DNA from: CAVYXK01 sp963708245
GTDB lineage: Bacteria; Pseudomonadota; Alphaproteobacteria; Acetobacterales; Acetobacteraceae
DNA length: 64,000 bases
Reading direction: 5' to 3'
Assembly (NCBI GenBank): GCA_963708245.1
Contig: OY970201.1
Span: 868,001 to 932,000, forward strand
Both the position numbers and the translations under genes were made by a program. How positions within the stretch are numbered: position 1 is the stretch's first letter; each line of letters begins with the position of its first letter. Of the stretch, positions 1 to 7,827 are shown piece by piece. A model generated the notes under the pieces. That model did not search any database, was not told where the DNA came from, and was given only the letters and a program-made list of their open reading frames with translations.

Positions 1-1
1 G

Positions 2-487
2 CTGGCGATGGCGCCAGCCACTGAAGCGCATGGCGCGATCCAGGCGGAGTTGGGGGCGCTGATCCGTAACCACCTCCTTGAGGCCGGCAGCCGATGCCGA
101 GTGATCAGCGAGCCTGGTGTGGTGCCGCGGGTCCGCGCGGCGGATAACGTTCGGATCCCGGACCTCGCGGTGACCTGTGCACCGCCTGCCAGCGAGCGGC
201 TGCTGGCTGAGCCGGTTCTGCTGGTCGAGATCCTCTCACCCTCCAATGCCGACGAGACCTGGGCCAATGTCTGGGCTTACACGACCATACCAAGCGTGGC
301 GGAGATCGTGGTCATCTCGAGCACGGAGGTCGCCGCTCAGTTGCTGTTGCGCGCCGCAGACGGAAGCTGGCCGGAGCGGGCGACGCAGATCGGGCCTGGC
401 GACGACCTGGTCCTACCGAGCATTGGCTTTCGCCTGCCGTTGATTGCTGCGTACCGGACCACAGCGCTCGCCAACGAGGCGGGATAG
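2..487 (+). CDS. Uma2-family (DUF820) putative endonuclease, 5' end cut by window edge
   Basis: The frame is open from the first bases of the window, so the true start lies upstream; the ATG at 8 is internal. Known family layout: Uma2/DUF820 proteins of about 190 residues have a PD-(D/E)xK-like fold. The piece seen here starts at the family's conserved Ala-Pro-Ala-x-x-x-His segment. It continues with the Pro-Asp (RIPDLAV) and the Leu-Val-Glu-Ile-Leu-Ser-Pro-Ser strand that carry the acidic active-site residues. The canonical Lys of the following E-x-K region is not obvious (the helix reads ETWANVWAY rather than the usual D-x-x-x-K-x-x-x-Y), so activity is uncertain. These genes are abundant in cyanobacteria and soil proteobacteria, and their biological role is poorly known. 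Family assignment is confident; nuclease function is inferred. Confidence 0.75.
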   Translation: MAMAPATEAHGAIQAELGALIRNHLLEAGSRCRVISEPGVVPRVRAADNVRIPDLAVTCAPPASERLLAEPVLLVEILSPSNADETWANVWAYTTIPSVAEIVVISSTEVAAQLLLRAADGSWPERATQIGPGDDLVLPSIGFRLPLIAAYRTTALANEAG

Positions 488-575
488 GGCGGGATCGCGC
501 GGGCGTCGCGCATCGAACCGTCTGGACGACAAGCCGCTGCGTCCGTATCTTGGCAAAGAAGCACCGGAGGAAGCT

Positions 576-1010
576 ATGCGCTCGTTGCTGCTTGCCTTGC
601 CTCTCCTCTTCGCTGCCGGACCAGGCTTCGCGCAGTCGCTGAAAGCGGCGATCGATGCGCAGAACGCCAAATGGGTCCAGGCCTTCAGCAGCAGCAACGC
701 TGCGGCTTTGGCGCAGCTCTACACGCCGCAGGCCCACGTGCTGCCTGCAGGCGCACCGATGGCGACCGGCCGAGCCGAGATTCAGAAAATGTATGAGAGC
801 ATGGTGCAGTCCGGACTCAAGAACTTCGCGTTGCAGACGGTCAGCATCCAGAGCTATGGGCGAGTCGCCCGCGAGATCGGGCGTTTCACAGTCGATGCGC
901 CAGGAGCCAACGGCGCCACCGACCACGTGGAGGGCAAATACGTCGTGATCTGGCGGCATGAGCCGGCCGGTTGGATGCTCGACACCGACATTTGGAATAT
1001 GGATAAGTAA
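576..1010 (+). CDS. Secreted SnoaL/DUF4440-type (NTF2-fold) protein
   Basis: This encodes 144 residues. The first 20 form a signal peptide (Met-Arg-Ser then a Leu/Ala core, cleavage after GFA), so the product is probably periplasmic. The mature part has the NTF2-like pattern of DUF4440 proteins: an early WVQAF helix, a LAQLYTPQAHVLPAG segment and a C-terminal WRHEPAGWMLDTDIWN strand. This cone-shaped fold binds small ligands and is found in ketosteroid isomerases and many proteins of unknown role. The start was chosen because a GGAGGA ribosome site lies five bases upstream; an upstream in-frame extension lacks one and would mask the signal peptide. The gene stands alone between the Uma2 gene and the convergent OsmC gene. 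The substrate is unknown. Confidence 0.75.
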   Translation: MRSLLLALPLLFAAGPGFAQSLKAAIDAQNAKWVQAFSSSNAAALAQLYTPQAHVLPAGAPMATGRAEIQKMYESMVQSGLKNFALQTVSIQSYGRVAREIGRFTVDAPGANGATDHVEGKYVVIWRHEPAGWMLDTDIWNMDK

Positions 1011-1067
1011 CCGCGCCGAAAAGACACGCTCGACCATACCATCCGTTATGGCCGGGCGTGAGCCGTG

Positions 1068-1564
1068 TCAGCGAAGGCCGTCGGCTTGACCTTCGACCAG
1101 GACCTCGGTCCTGACGGAATTCGCAATGTAGCAGGCCTCGTGCGAGGCATGGTGGAGCGCCTCGACCTCTGCGGGAGTCGGCCGCTTGCCCCGTCGAATA
1201 CCACATGGGGCCGCAGAGTGACGGTTGTCATCCATTGCCGTCCATCGGCTGTCTTGCCCATGATGCCAACGGCGCGGTCGTCGTATGTGGCAACTACGAA
1301 CCCGTCTCGCGCTGCGAAAGACAGGAAGAAGAGCATGTGGCAGCTCGCGAGTGCCGCGACGAACGCCTCCTCCGGATCGACCCCCGTGGGATCGGAGAAC
1401 GGAAGTCGTACCACGTGCGGCGACGCCGAGGCATGCACCTTCGCACCGCCGTCGAAGGACCACTCGTGGGCGCGGCTATAGTGGTTATCGGTGAAGCGCT
1501 CGTGAGGCTGACGGCGCCATTTTACGTTCGCTTCGTAGGGCCGTGTTCTGTCAGATCCAGACAT
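1068..1564 (-). pseudogene. OsmC-family peroxiredoxin-like gene with a single-base frameshift
   Basis: OsmC/Ohr proteins are small thiol-dependent peroxidases that reduce organic hydroperoxides in the cytoplasm. The first frame (from ATG 1564) gives a good OsmC N-terminus: the YSRAHEW strand, the SPHVVRLPFSDPTGVDPEEAFVAAL region and the catalytic Cys in ALASCHML. After LRPHVVFDG, near 1193, it runs into unrelated Arg/Ser-rich sequence. Homology resumes one frame away (KRPTPAEVEALHH, then CYIANSV containing the second conserved Cys) and runs to the stop at 1068. Restoring one base in the GGGGC run repairs the whole gene. It overlaps the 3' end of the cupin gene by 14 bases, suggesting translational coupling. 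Either a real mutation or a sequencing indel could explain it. Confidence 0.8.
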
Positions 1565-1928
1565 CATTCTGCGCCATGCGGTCGCCACCCGCATCGCCAG
1601 TATTCAGCACACCGCGTGGCTCAATCAGCAACAGTCTGACCTCGCTCTCAGCGTACGGCTTGTGCTCCACACCCTTCGGCACGACGAACATCTCTCCGGC
1701 CGAGACATGCACCGCGCCATCGCGGAAATCAATCCGCAGCACACCGTCGAGCACGATGAACGTCTCATCGGTTTCCTTGTGGTCGTGCCAAATGAAGTCG
1801 CCCTGCAGTCTGACGACCTTGAACTGATAGTCGTTCATTTCGGCAATGACCCGCGGCTGCCATGTCTGCTCAAGCAGCGCGAGCTTCTGGCCGAAATTGA
1901 TCGCCTTGTAGCTCACCCGATCCTCCAT
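1551..1928 (-). CDS. Small cupin-domain protein
   Basis: This 125-residue single-domain cupin has both conserved motifs. Motif 1 is WHDHKETDETFIVLDG with two His and a Glu as probable metal ligands. Motif 2 is the GEMFVVPKGVEHKPYA segment with a final His. The family fold binds a divalent metal in a six-stranded barrel; members of this size are often isomerases, dioxygenases or sugar-binding stress proteins, and nothing here decides which. It lies 15 bases downstream of the SDR gene and overlaps the OsmC gene, so the three minus-strand genes form a likely operon with a redox or detoxification flavour. Assignment to the superfamily is firm; function is unknown. Confidence 0.8.
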   Translation of the reverse strand: MEDRVSYKAINFGQKLALLEQTWQPRVIAEMNDYQFKVVRLQGDFIWHDHKETDETFIVLDGVLRIDFRDGAVHVSAGEMFVVPKGVEHKPYAESEVRLLLIEPRGVLNTGDAGGDRMAQNDVWI

Positions 1929-1943
1929 CGATGATCCGGGGGC

Positions 1944-2729
1944 TCAGAACGCGCTCTTCACCACCCCGCCATCCACCCGCAGCGCGGCGCCGTGCGTGGC
2001 CGAGGCGGCCGGCGTGCAGAGATAAACGATCATGTTCGCGACTTCGTCCGGCTGCGCGAATCGTCGGATCAACGAGGTCGGCCGGAACTTCTCGAAGAAC
2101 TCGCGCGCGAACTCGTCAGCACTGCGGCCGTCAGCGGCGAGGCGCCGCTGCAGCCCTTCCGCCAAGGTTGGACCCGGCAGCACCGAGTTCACCGTGACGC
2201 CGGTGCCCACCAGCGTCTCCGCCACCGCACGGGCCAGCGCGATCACCGCCGCCTTCGCCACACCGTAATGCGGGAACTCCGAGGGGATCTGCAGTGCCAA
2301 TTCGCTGGAAACGAAAACGATCCGCCCCCAGTCCTTGGCCCGCATGCCCGACAGGTAGTGCTTCGATAGCCGCACTCCGCTCATCAGGTTGAACTCGAGC
2401 ACGCGCTGCCAGTCGCCGTCTTCAAGCTCATCGAGCGGCTTGCGGACCAGCACGCCGCCCGCATTGTTGACCAGGATATCGACTGCCGGTACCGCCCGGA
2501 CCACGGCCACCGCGCCGTCTGCCGTGGCGACATCGGCGGCGACGCCGTGCAGCCTTGCTCCGGTGCAACTCGTGCCGATCGCGGAAATCGCTGCATCGAC
2601 CCGACGCTGCGTGCGGCCGTTCACCCATACCGTGGCGCCGCGCTCCGCCAGGCCTCGTGCGGTCGCGAGCCCGATCCCCGCCGTGGACCCGGTGACGAGC
2701 GCTGTCCGACCAGTCAGATTGATGTCCAT
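1944..2729 (-). CDS. Short-chain dehydrogenase/reductase (SDR)
   Basis: This encodes 261 residues, the classical SDR length. The dinucleotide site TGSTAGIG is at the N-terminus, NNAG at about residue 88, and the catalytic Ser (VSSELAL) precedes the YGVAK motif with the Tyr and Lys. The C-terminus ends in the usual DGGVVKSAF. The long LADGRSADEFAREFFEKFRP insert before the last helix is typical of a subgroup annotated as 3-oxoacyl-ACP-reductase-like. The start at 2729 was chosen because a GGAGGG ribosome site sits just upstream; a longer in-frame start at 2915 would add Arg-rich non-homologous sequence. It heads the SDR-cupin-OsmC group. The substrate is not predictable. Confidence 0.88.
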   Translation of the reverse strand: MDINLTGRTALVTGSTAGIGLATARGLAERGATVWVNGRTQRRVDAAISAIGTSCTGARLHGVAADVATADGAVAVVRAVPAVDILVNNAGGVLVRKPLDELEDGDWQRVLEFNLMSGVRLSKHYLSGMRAKDWGRIVFVSSELALQIPSEFPHYGVAKAAVIALARAVAETLVGTGVTVNSVLPGPTLAEGLQRRLAADGRSADEFAREFFEKFRPTSLIRRFAQPDEVANMIVYLCTPAASATHGAALRVDGGVVKSAF

Positions 2730-2754
2730 GCGAGCCCTCCGTCCGCCATCCGTC

Positions 2755-3330
2755 TCATTGCGGTGAGACCTTCTGCAACCCCTCGGGGAGAGTGAACAAG
2801 CTCGCGGGCTGCGGGCCGTAGGTGACCGAGACGGCCTCCATCGCCGCCGCTTGCCCTGGCTGCGCGCCACGCACGCGAAGCAGTAGCCCGTCATCCGTGA
2901 TGCACGCCGTCCCACCTCCCTGCGGTCCCCTCACGGTCCAGTCCACGCAGACGATGCCAGCCACCGTATCGCTGCCGCCGCGCTCGATCGCGGCATTGGG
3001 CGGAATATTCAGCCCGGGCGCATGGTCTGCATCGAACGTCGCCTCGGCATAGGCCTTCTGCGGGAGCATCACCATCATCATGCGCCCGGCGGTGAAATCG
3101 ACCAGCGCGAAGCCGGGTTGGCCCTCTGTCTCCAGCCGCATGCGGGTACCCTTGCCGGTCCAGTACATGCGGACCGTGCGTGTCTCCGCCTCGCCGTTCG
3201 GCCCGGTGGCCTGCACATGGTATACTGCGGCAAGGTCGCGCGTGGGGCGCAGCAGGGGGCGCTGTTGTCCCTCCGCCGGCAACGCGGCCAGCAGTGCCAA
3301 CCCGGCAGCCGCAAGCATCCATCGGGCCAT
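2755..3330 (-). CDS. Secreted protein, DUF4412-like
   Basis: This encodes 191 residues with a signal peptide (Met-Ala-Arg-Trp then a Leu/Ala core ending LPAEG). The mature part is beta-rich: a YHVQATGPNGEAETRTVRMYW strand pair, a methionine cluster (RMMMVML) and a late Cys pair (IVCVDW and TACITD) that may form a disulfide. The layout of repeated strands followed by a conserved Thr-Leu-Pro-Glu-Gly-Leu tail resembles DUF4412-type periplasmic proteins, which look like lipoprotein-carrier-fold (LolA/LppX-like) ligand binders. That comparison is from memory of the family style and is not proven. It lies between aat and the SDR gene on the same strand with small gaps. Confidence 0.65.
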   Translation of the reverse strand: MARWMLAAAGLALLAALPAEGQQRPLLRPTRDLAAVYHVQATGPNGEAETRTVRMYWTGKGTRMRLETEGQPGFALVDFTAGRMMMVMLPQKAYAEATFDADHAPGLNIPPNAAIERGGSDTVAGIVCVDWTVRGPQGGGTACITDDGLLLRVRGAQPGQAAAMEAVSVTYGPQPASLFTLPEGLQKVSPQ

Positions 3331-3352
3331 GTCCTATCTCCTTCCGATACGT

Positions 3353-4012
3353 TTAGCGCCCGGCCAGCCGCCTGATCTCCGCTTCCAGGACAGCCGAATC
3401 CGGATCGGCGACCCAACGCGCCGGCGCTTCCAGCGCGGCAGCGAGCCGCGACTTGTATTCCTCGCGAGGAATCTCAGTCGTGCCGAACTGAGCCAGATGC
3501 GCGGTGACGAACTGCGTATCGAGAAGCTGGAACCCACCAAGCCGGAGCCGCGCCACCAAATGGACCAGCGCCACTTTGGAGGCGTCGCGCACCGCGCTGA
3601 ACATACTTTCGCCGAAGAACACGGCCCCCATGGCCACGCCGTACAGGCCACCGACCAGTCGGCCTTCGCGACGCGCTTCGACCGAATGGGCGAACCCCAT
3701 CCGGTGCAGCTCGCCGAACAAAAGCTCGATCTGCGAGTTGATCCAGGTATCCTCGCGTCCCGCCGCCGCCGCCGCGCAGCCGGCGATCGTCGAGGGGAAA
3801 TCGCGATCCGCCGCAATCTCGAGGGCGCCTGAAAGCACGGTGCGCGACAACCGCCGCGGCACATGAAAGCGGTCGAGCGGCAGCACTCCCCGGCGCTCGG
3901 GGTCGAGCCAGTACAACCGGTCGCTTCGCCGCGTCTCCGCCATCGGGAACAGCCCGTGGCGATAGGCCCGCAGCATCAGCTCCGGCGTGATCTCGACGAT
4001 CCGCCGTGACAT
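3353..4012 (-). CDS. aat: Leucyl/phenylalanyl-tRNA--protein transferase
   Basis: Aat transfers Leu or Phe from charged tRNA to N-terminal Arg or Lys of proteins, marking them for ClpS/ClpAP degradation in the bacterial N-end rule pathway. The 219-residue product has the family hallmarks: an N-terminal ITPELMLRAYRHGLFPMAE, YWLDPERRGVLPLDRFHVPRRL, the INSQIELLFGELHRMGFAHSVEA core, GGLYGVAMGAVFFGESMFS and a C-terminal DTQFVTAHLAQFG. The start at 4012 gives the normal alphaproteobacterial length; longer in-frame options add Pro/Arg-rich sequence with no homology. It is divergent from the CHRD gene, so the 115 bases between them must hold both promoters. Confidence 0.93.
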   Translation of the reverse strand: MSRRIVEITPELMLRAYRHGLFPMAETRRSDRLYWLDPERRGVLPLDRFHVPRRLSRTVLSGALEIAADRDFPSTIAGCAAAAAGREDTWINSQIELLFGELHRMGFAHSVEARREGRLVGGLYGVAMGAVFFGESMFSAVRDASKVALVHLVARLRLGGFQLLDTQFVTAHLAQFGTTEIPREEYKSRLAAALEAPARWVADPDSAVLEAEIRRLAGR

Positions 4013-4127
4013 GCCCCATAGTGGGCCGTCGGTGCCACCGGGGGAAGCCCGGCGTGAGTGCGGGCCCGGTGGATCATCCGGCGGGCGCTGGTACCGTGTC
4101 GATAAGGGCAACCGAGGGAGAAACAGG

Positions 4128-4583
4128 ATGGGAAACGCGATGTCACGGCGAGCGGTCCTGGCACTGGCCAGCCTCGCTGGTGCGATGGTCGTTGAAACGG
4201 CGCAGGCGGCACCGATCTCGTTCACCGTGCCGCTGACCGGTGCGCAACAAGTCCCGCCGGTCCAGACCTCTGGCAGCGGCACCGCGGACCTGACCTACGA
4301 TCCAAGCACAAGGGACCTGACCTGGAGCATCACCTATAGCGGCCTGTCCGGCCCGGCGACCATGGCGCATATCCACGGGCCAGCTCCGGAGGGCAAGAAC
4401 GCTGGCATCGAGATCTGGCTGAGCCGACGTGGCTCCGAGGCCACTAGTCCGATCACCGGGAAGGCCACACTGACACCGACTCAGGCGCAGCAATTGATGG
4501 CCGGGGACATGTACGTCAACGTTCACACACAGGCCCACCCCGCTGGCGAGATACGCGGCCAGATAATGCCGCCGAAGAGCTGA
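4128..4583 (+). CDS. Secreted CHRD-domain protein
   Basis: This encodes 151 residues. A signal peptide (Met-Ser-Arg-Arg, Ala-rich core, cleavage near TAQA) leads into one CHRD domain: FTVPLTGAQQVPP at the start, the AHIHGPAPEGKNAGIEIWL centre and the WHY-like tail TQAHPAGEIRGQI. CHRD domains occur in animal chordin and as single-domain exported proteins in bacteria, where a role is not established. Metal binding through the conserved His residues has been suggested for the fold. A GAGGGAG ribosome site precedes the ATG at 4128; a second ATG at 4140 is also possible. The following 290 bases contain no recognised gene. Confidence 0.85.
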   Translation: MGNAMSRRAVLALASLAGAMVVETAQAAPISFTVPLTGAQQVPPVQTSGSGTADLTYDPSTRDLTWSITYSGLSGPATMAHIHGPAPEGKNAGIEIWLSRRGSEATSPITGKATLTPTQAQQLMAGDMYVNVHTQAHPAGEIRGQIMPPKS

Positions 4584-4873
4584 GCATATTCCATGGCAAA
4601 GCGCGCTGGACGCAGGGGGGCGTCAGCGCGTTCAGTTCAATCGGGCTTCAATAAGGTGGCGCTCGCAGAGGCTCGCCTTGTCCGTATTGCGCGACCTCAC
4701 AGAAGCCATTTGACGACACACCCTGGGCTCTGCCGTGCAGAGCGCAACGCGGCCGCCCCACCGATCGGGGCGCCGAGCCACGCAAGCAAACGCCTGCCCG
4801 GCCCGCGGGTTAATCTTGCGTTTCAACTCACTTGCAATACATTACAAGGACGCCATTGTTTGGAGTCGCGGCC

Positions 4874-5767
4874 GTGCCGCGGAACACCGAGCTCGCCGAG
4901 TGGTCGCAGTCGATCGCCCCCCACGTGGTGCGAGCCGCGCCATTGCTCGCTGCCATCCGTCTCCCCCCGGGCGCCTGCCTCTCTGGCCTTCTTTGGCGGC
5001 CCGACCTCGTGATCAGCGCCGCTTCCCCCCTTCCAGGGCAGGAGGCTTATGCGGTCACGCTCGCCGTTGGCCAAACCCTGGCGGCCCGCCCACTCCGACG
5101 CGACTCCGGGCGGGGTATCGCGGCCCTGGCCCTGGTCGGGACTGGCCCCGCGACACAGATCGAACCGGCGGCGCTCCCAGCGTTGGGTGCCGTTGTGCTG
5201 GTCCTCGCTGCCGGCGCCGACGCATCGCCCACTGGGCGCCTCGTCACGGTCAGCGACCTCCGCGTGAGCGGTAGCGCGCCGCAGCCTCGCATTATCCTGG
5301 ACGCCGCTCCCGGCGTCCTCGCCGAAGGCGGACCTGTCTTCGACGACACTGGGGCGCTGGTCGGTCTCTGCATCGGCGGCTCCGATCAGCCGCCTTCAGT
5401 AGTCCCATATGCGACAATCGCCGAATTCGTGGGTGACGAGCCCGCTGCCACAGGTGCCCTCATGCGGCGCGGCTGGATCGGCGCCTCACTTCAGCCGGTC
5501 AGCGTCTCAGATTCCTTACGCCGCATCGCCGGCCAGGAAACCGGACGGCTGGTGATCGGCGTGGCACGGAATGGCCCCGCCGCGCAGGCCGGCATCCTGC
5601 CTGGCGACATTCTTCTCTCGCTGGATGGGCAGCGGATGAACGGCCCGGGCAGCCTGCGTGCGATGCTCGGACCCGAGCGTATTGGCCGGAAGGTCGATGT
5701 CCGCTTGGCCCGCCACGGCCAGATCCGCACGCGCCACGTGTTCGTGGCGACGCAGCCGGCCCCCTGA
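4874..5767 (+). CDS. HtrA-like protein with degenerate protease domain and C-terminal PDZ domain
   Basis: About 297 residues. The first ~190 follow the trypsin-like HtrA/DegP layout, and residues ~200-290 form a PDZ domain (GWIGASLQPVS, GPAAQAGILPGDILLSLDG, then a GRKVDVRLARHG strand). The catalytic positions are lost. Where DegP has the His-containing N-x-H-V segment this protein has VISAASPLPG, and where the G-N-S-G-G-P nucleophile belongs it has LAEGGPVFDDTGALVG, replacing Ser by Glu. So it probably binds substrates or partners rather than cleaving them. No signal peptide is evident. The GTG at 4874 has a GGAG site eight bases before it; a TTG at 4832 is an alternative without one. It converges on iolG. 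Confidence 0.72.
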   Translation: MPRNTELAEWSQSIAPHVVRAAPLLAAIRLPPGACLSGLLWRPDLVISAASPLPGQEAYAVTLAVGQTLAARPLRRDSGRGIAALALVGTGPATQIEPAALPALGAVVLVLAAGADASPTGRLVTVSDLRVSGSAPQPRIILDAAPGVLAEGGPVFDDTGALVGLCIGGSDQPPSVVPYATIAEFVGDEPAATGALMRRGWIGASLQPVSVSDSLRRIAGQETGRLVIGVARNGPAAQAGILPGDILLSLDGQRMNGPGSLRAMLGPERIGRKVDVRLARHGQIRTRHVFVATQPAP

Positions 5768-5781
5768 ACCCCGCTCGTGCG

Positions 5782-6762
5782 CTATCCGATCCTCACTGGC
5801 TGCCCGCTCCGCGCCGACTCAGTCGCAGCGTCGGCCAGCAGTAAGGCGGCGAGCCCATCCGCCCCGCTTGGCGAGGCTGCGGCCTTGCCCTCAGCGGCAT
5901 CGAGGAACACCTCCAGCTCCGCACGGTAAGCGGCAGCGTACCGTTCCAGAAAGAAGGGCAGCGCCGGATCAGTGGTGAATCCGGCGGCACCCGCATGCTC
6001 TACGGTCGTTGCCGTCATGTTGTTCGCTCGCAGCATGCCGCTCGCGCCATGCGCCTCGATGCGCTGGTCGTACCCGTAGGCCGCACGACGGGAATTGGAG
6101 ACCTGCGCCAGCGCCCCGCTTGCCGTCCGCAACACGACAACCGCGGTATCGACGTCGCCCGCTGCTCCGATCGCCGGATCCACCAGCACCGAGGCGGCAG
6201 CATAAAGCTCCACCGGGTCTTCCCCGAGCAGGAACCGCGCCATGTCCAGGTCATGGATCATCATGTCGCGGAACAGGCCGCCGGAACTGGCGATGTAGCT
6301 CGGCGGCGGCGGCACCGGATCGCGGCTGGTGATGTTCAGCAGCTCCAGCCTTCCGATCTCGCCATTGCGGAGCCGGTGATGCAGCGTGCGAAAGCTCGGA
6401 TCGAAGCGGCGATTGAACCCAACCATCAGAGGGATGCCGGCACGCGTGACCGCGTCCAGGCAGGCGCGCACCCGCGCGGCGTCAAGATCGATCGGCTTTT
6501 CGCAGAACGCCGGTTTGCCGGCGACAGCGGCGCGTTCAATGAGCGTGGCGTGCGTCGGGGTCGGCGTGCAGATCATCACGGCGTCGGCGGAAAATGCCGC
6601 GTCGGGGTCGATCACCCCAGCCCCACACGCGTTGGCCAACCGCTCGGCCAACGCATGGTCCACATCGACCACCCCGGCCAAGCGTGCACGCGAACTGGCA
6701 GCGACATTGCGCGCGTGGATCTGCCCGATCCGTCCCGCGCCGAACACGGCGACAGAGATCAT
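5782..6762 (-). CDS. iolG: Inositol 2-dehydrogenase (Gfo/Idh/MocA family)
   Basis: IolG oxidises myo-inositol to scyllo-inosose with NAD, the first step of inositol catabolism. The 326-residue product has the Rossmann motif GAGRIGQIHARNVA, the conserved cofactor/substrate Lys in CEKPIDL, and GFNRRFDPSF. The second-domain motif GGLFRDMMIHDLDMARFLLGEDP carries the Asp and His that in this family act on the inositol hydroxyl. No other iol genes lie nearby, so it is not part of an inositol operon here, and a related sugar/cyclitol substrate is possible. It converges with the PDZ protein gene and has a remnant sigma-factor gene upstream on the other strand. Confidence 0.85.
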   Translation of the reverse strand: MISVAVFGAGRIGQIHARNVAASSRARLAGVVDVDHALAERLANACGAGVIDPDAAFSADAVMICTPTPTHATLIERAAVAGKPAFCEKPIDLDAARVRACLDAVTRAGIPLMVGFNRRFDPSFRTLHHRLRNGEIGRLELLNITSRDPVPPPPSYIASSGGLFRDMMIHDLDMARFLLGEDPVELYAAASVLVDPAIGAAGDVDTAVVVLRTASGALAQVSNSRRAAYGYDQRIEAHGASGMLRANNMTATTVEHAGAAGFTTDPALPFFLERYAAAYRAELEVFLDAAEGKAAASPSGADGLAALLLADAATESARSGQPVRIG

Positions 6763-6832
6763 GCCCGGTCGCTTTCATGCTGGTGGTGCGCTGGTTATGC
6801 CAGCCGCTAAGTGGGCGCCAAAGCTTTCTTAA

Positions 6833-7478
6833 CTGCGGGCTGAGGCCTGTCGAAATTGCACCCCGTGGCTCGGGCGCCTCGTTGCTTAGCTGCTGCCCCA
6901 TGAGCCGGAAGCGCTCGGCCTGCTCGCGTTGATGCTCCACGCCGAGGTATGACGGGCCGCACGCCGGGACGCCGCCGGCAACTATGGGCCGCTGAGCGCA
7001 CAGGACCCACGGCAATGGGACGCAGGCCTGATTCAGGAAGCGGAGGCGTTGCTGTTGCGGGCGAGTGCAGTCCGCCGCATCGGGCGGTTCCAGTTGGAAG
7101 CGGCTGTGCAATCGGCGCACGCGGCGCGACGGCTGACAGGGAAAACCGACTGGACGGCAATCGTCGCGCTTTACGATTCGCTGTTGGCGCAGACCGGCTC
7201 GCCGGTTGTGGCGATTAACCGCGCCGCCGCCATCGGCGAGTTGCATGGTGCCGTTGCGGGGCTCTTGGCGCTCGATGGCCTGGCCGAAGATCGTCGGCTC
7301 ATGGAGTACCAGCCGGTACTGGGCGGCACGCGCCGACCTTCTGGCACGTACCGGCAAGGCTGATGGCGCCGACCGAGCCGTCGAGCGCGCGATCGGTCTC
7401 GAGCCCGACCCAGCGGTTCGCCGCTTCCTCCAACGACGACGCGCGCATTGCGGGCCACGCCCGGGGATACCAGATTAA
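6833..7478 (+). pseudogene. Relic of an ECF-type sigma factor (SigJ/DUF6596-like C-terminal half)
   Basis: Frame 2 from 6833 reads as the C-terminal half of a DUF6596-type ECF sigma factor: LRAEA, then LLPHEPEALGLLALMLHAE, AARRDAAGNYGPL, QWDAGLIQEAEALLLRA, the TGKTDWTAIVALYDSLL helix and SPVVAINRAAAIGE. It is interrupted by TAG at 6887-6889 and TGA at 6950-6952 (one substitution from Arg CGA). Near 7315 a one-base insertion moves the homology (YWAARADLLARTGKADGADRA) to another frame, where it runs to 7478. The N-terminal sigma-2 and sigma-4 DNA-binding regions are absent, replaced by the end of the intergenic region next to iolG. Two nonsense changes plus an indel show genuine decay rather than a sequencing error. 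Confidence 0.8.
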
Positions 7479-7511
7479 TTCAAAACACCACGGTCTTCGG
7501 GAGCAGCCAGC

Positions 7512-7803
7512 GTGACTGGTTACTGCATTCGCGCCCTAGCGCTTGGTATCGCGGCCATGCCGACAGTTGCTCCAGCCGTTGCCAAAACCCCTCTCTACCT
7601 GTCGGCTGATCCGCCGAAGGCGCAGATCGAACTCGGGCCCAAGCCTGTCTCTCGGCCGTGTCGGCCTGGATCCCTGCCCCGATGGGCTTTGCCGAACCGA
7701 GCCGCAGAGCAATCTGTTCTATTTCATGACTAAGGGGAATCGGCCAATCGAACCGGTGCCGGGGATCCTGCTGACGATCCCGCTCGGCACTGGCGGGCAC
7801 TAG
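7512..7803 (+). pseudogene. Possible small secreted protein, apparently frameshifted
   Basis: A GTG at 7512 opens a reading frame with a convincing signal peptide (Met-Thr-Gly-Tyr-Cys-Ile-Arg, Ala/Leu core, APAVAKT) followed by LYLSADPPKAQIELGPK. This frame then becomes Arg/Pro-rich and ends at 7733. A second frame, from about 7645, reads LSLGRVGLDPCPDG and later NRPIEPVPGILLTIPLGTGGH, stopping at 7803, and looks more protein-like. One indel near 7645 would join them into a secreted protein of about 95 residues. I recognise no family, so this is a low-confidence suggestion; 7512-7733 may be an intact short gene instead. Confidence 0.3.
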
Positions 7804-7827
7804 CGAGACCAGCGCAATCCCGCGCCG

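Noticed and set aside
312..1037. Long minus-strand open frame opposite the NTF2-type gene
   Set aside because: Composition is Arg/Pro/Ala-rich antisense shadow of the GC-rich plus-strand gene; no domain and no ribosome site.
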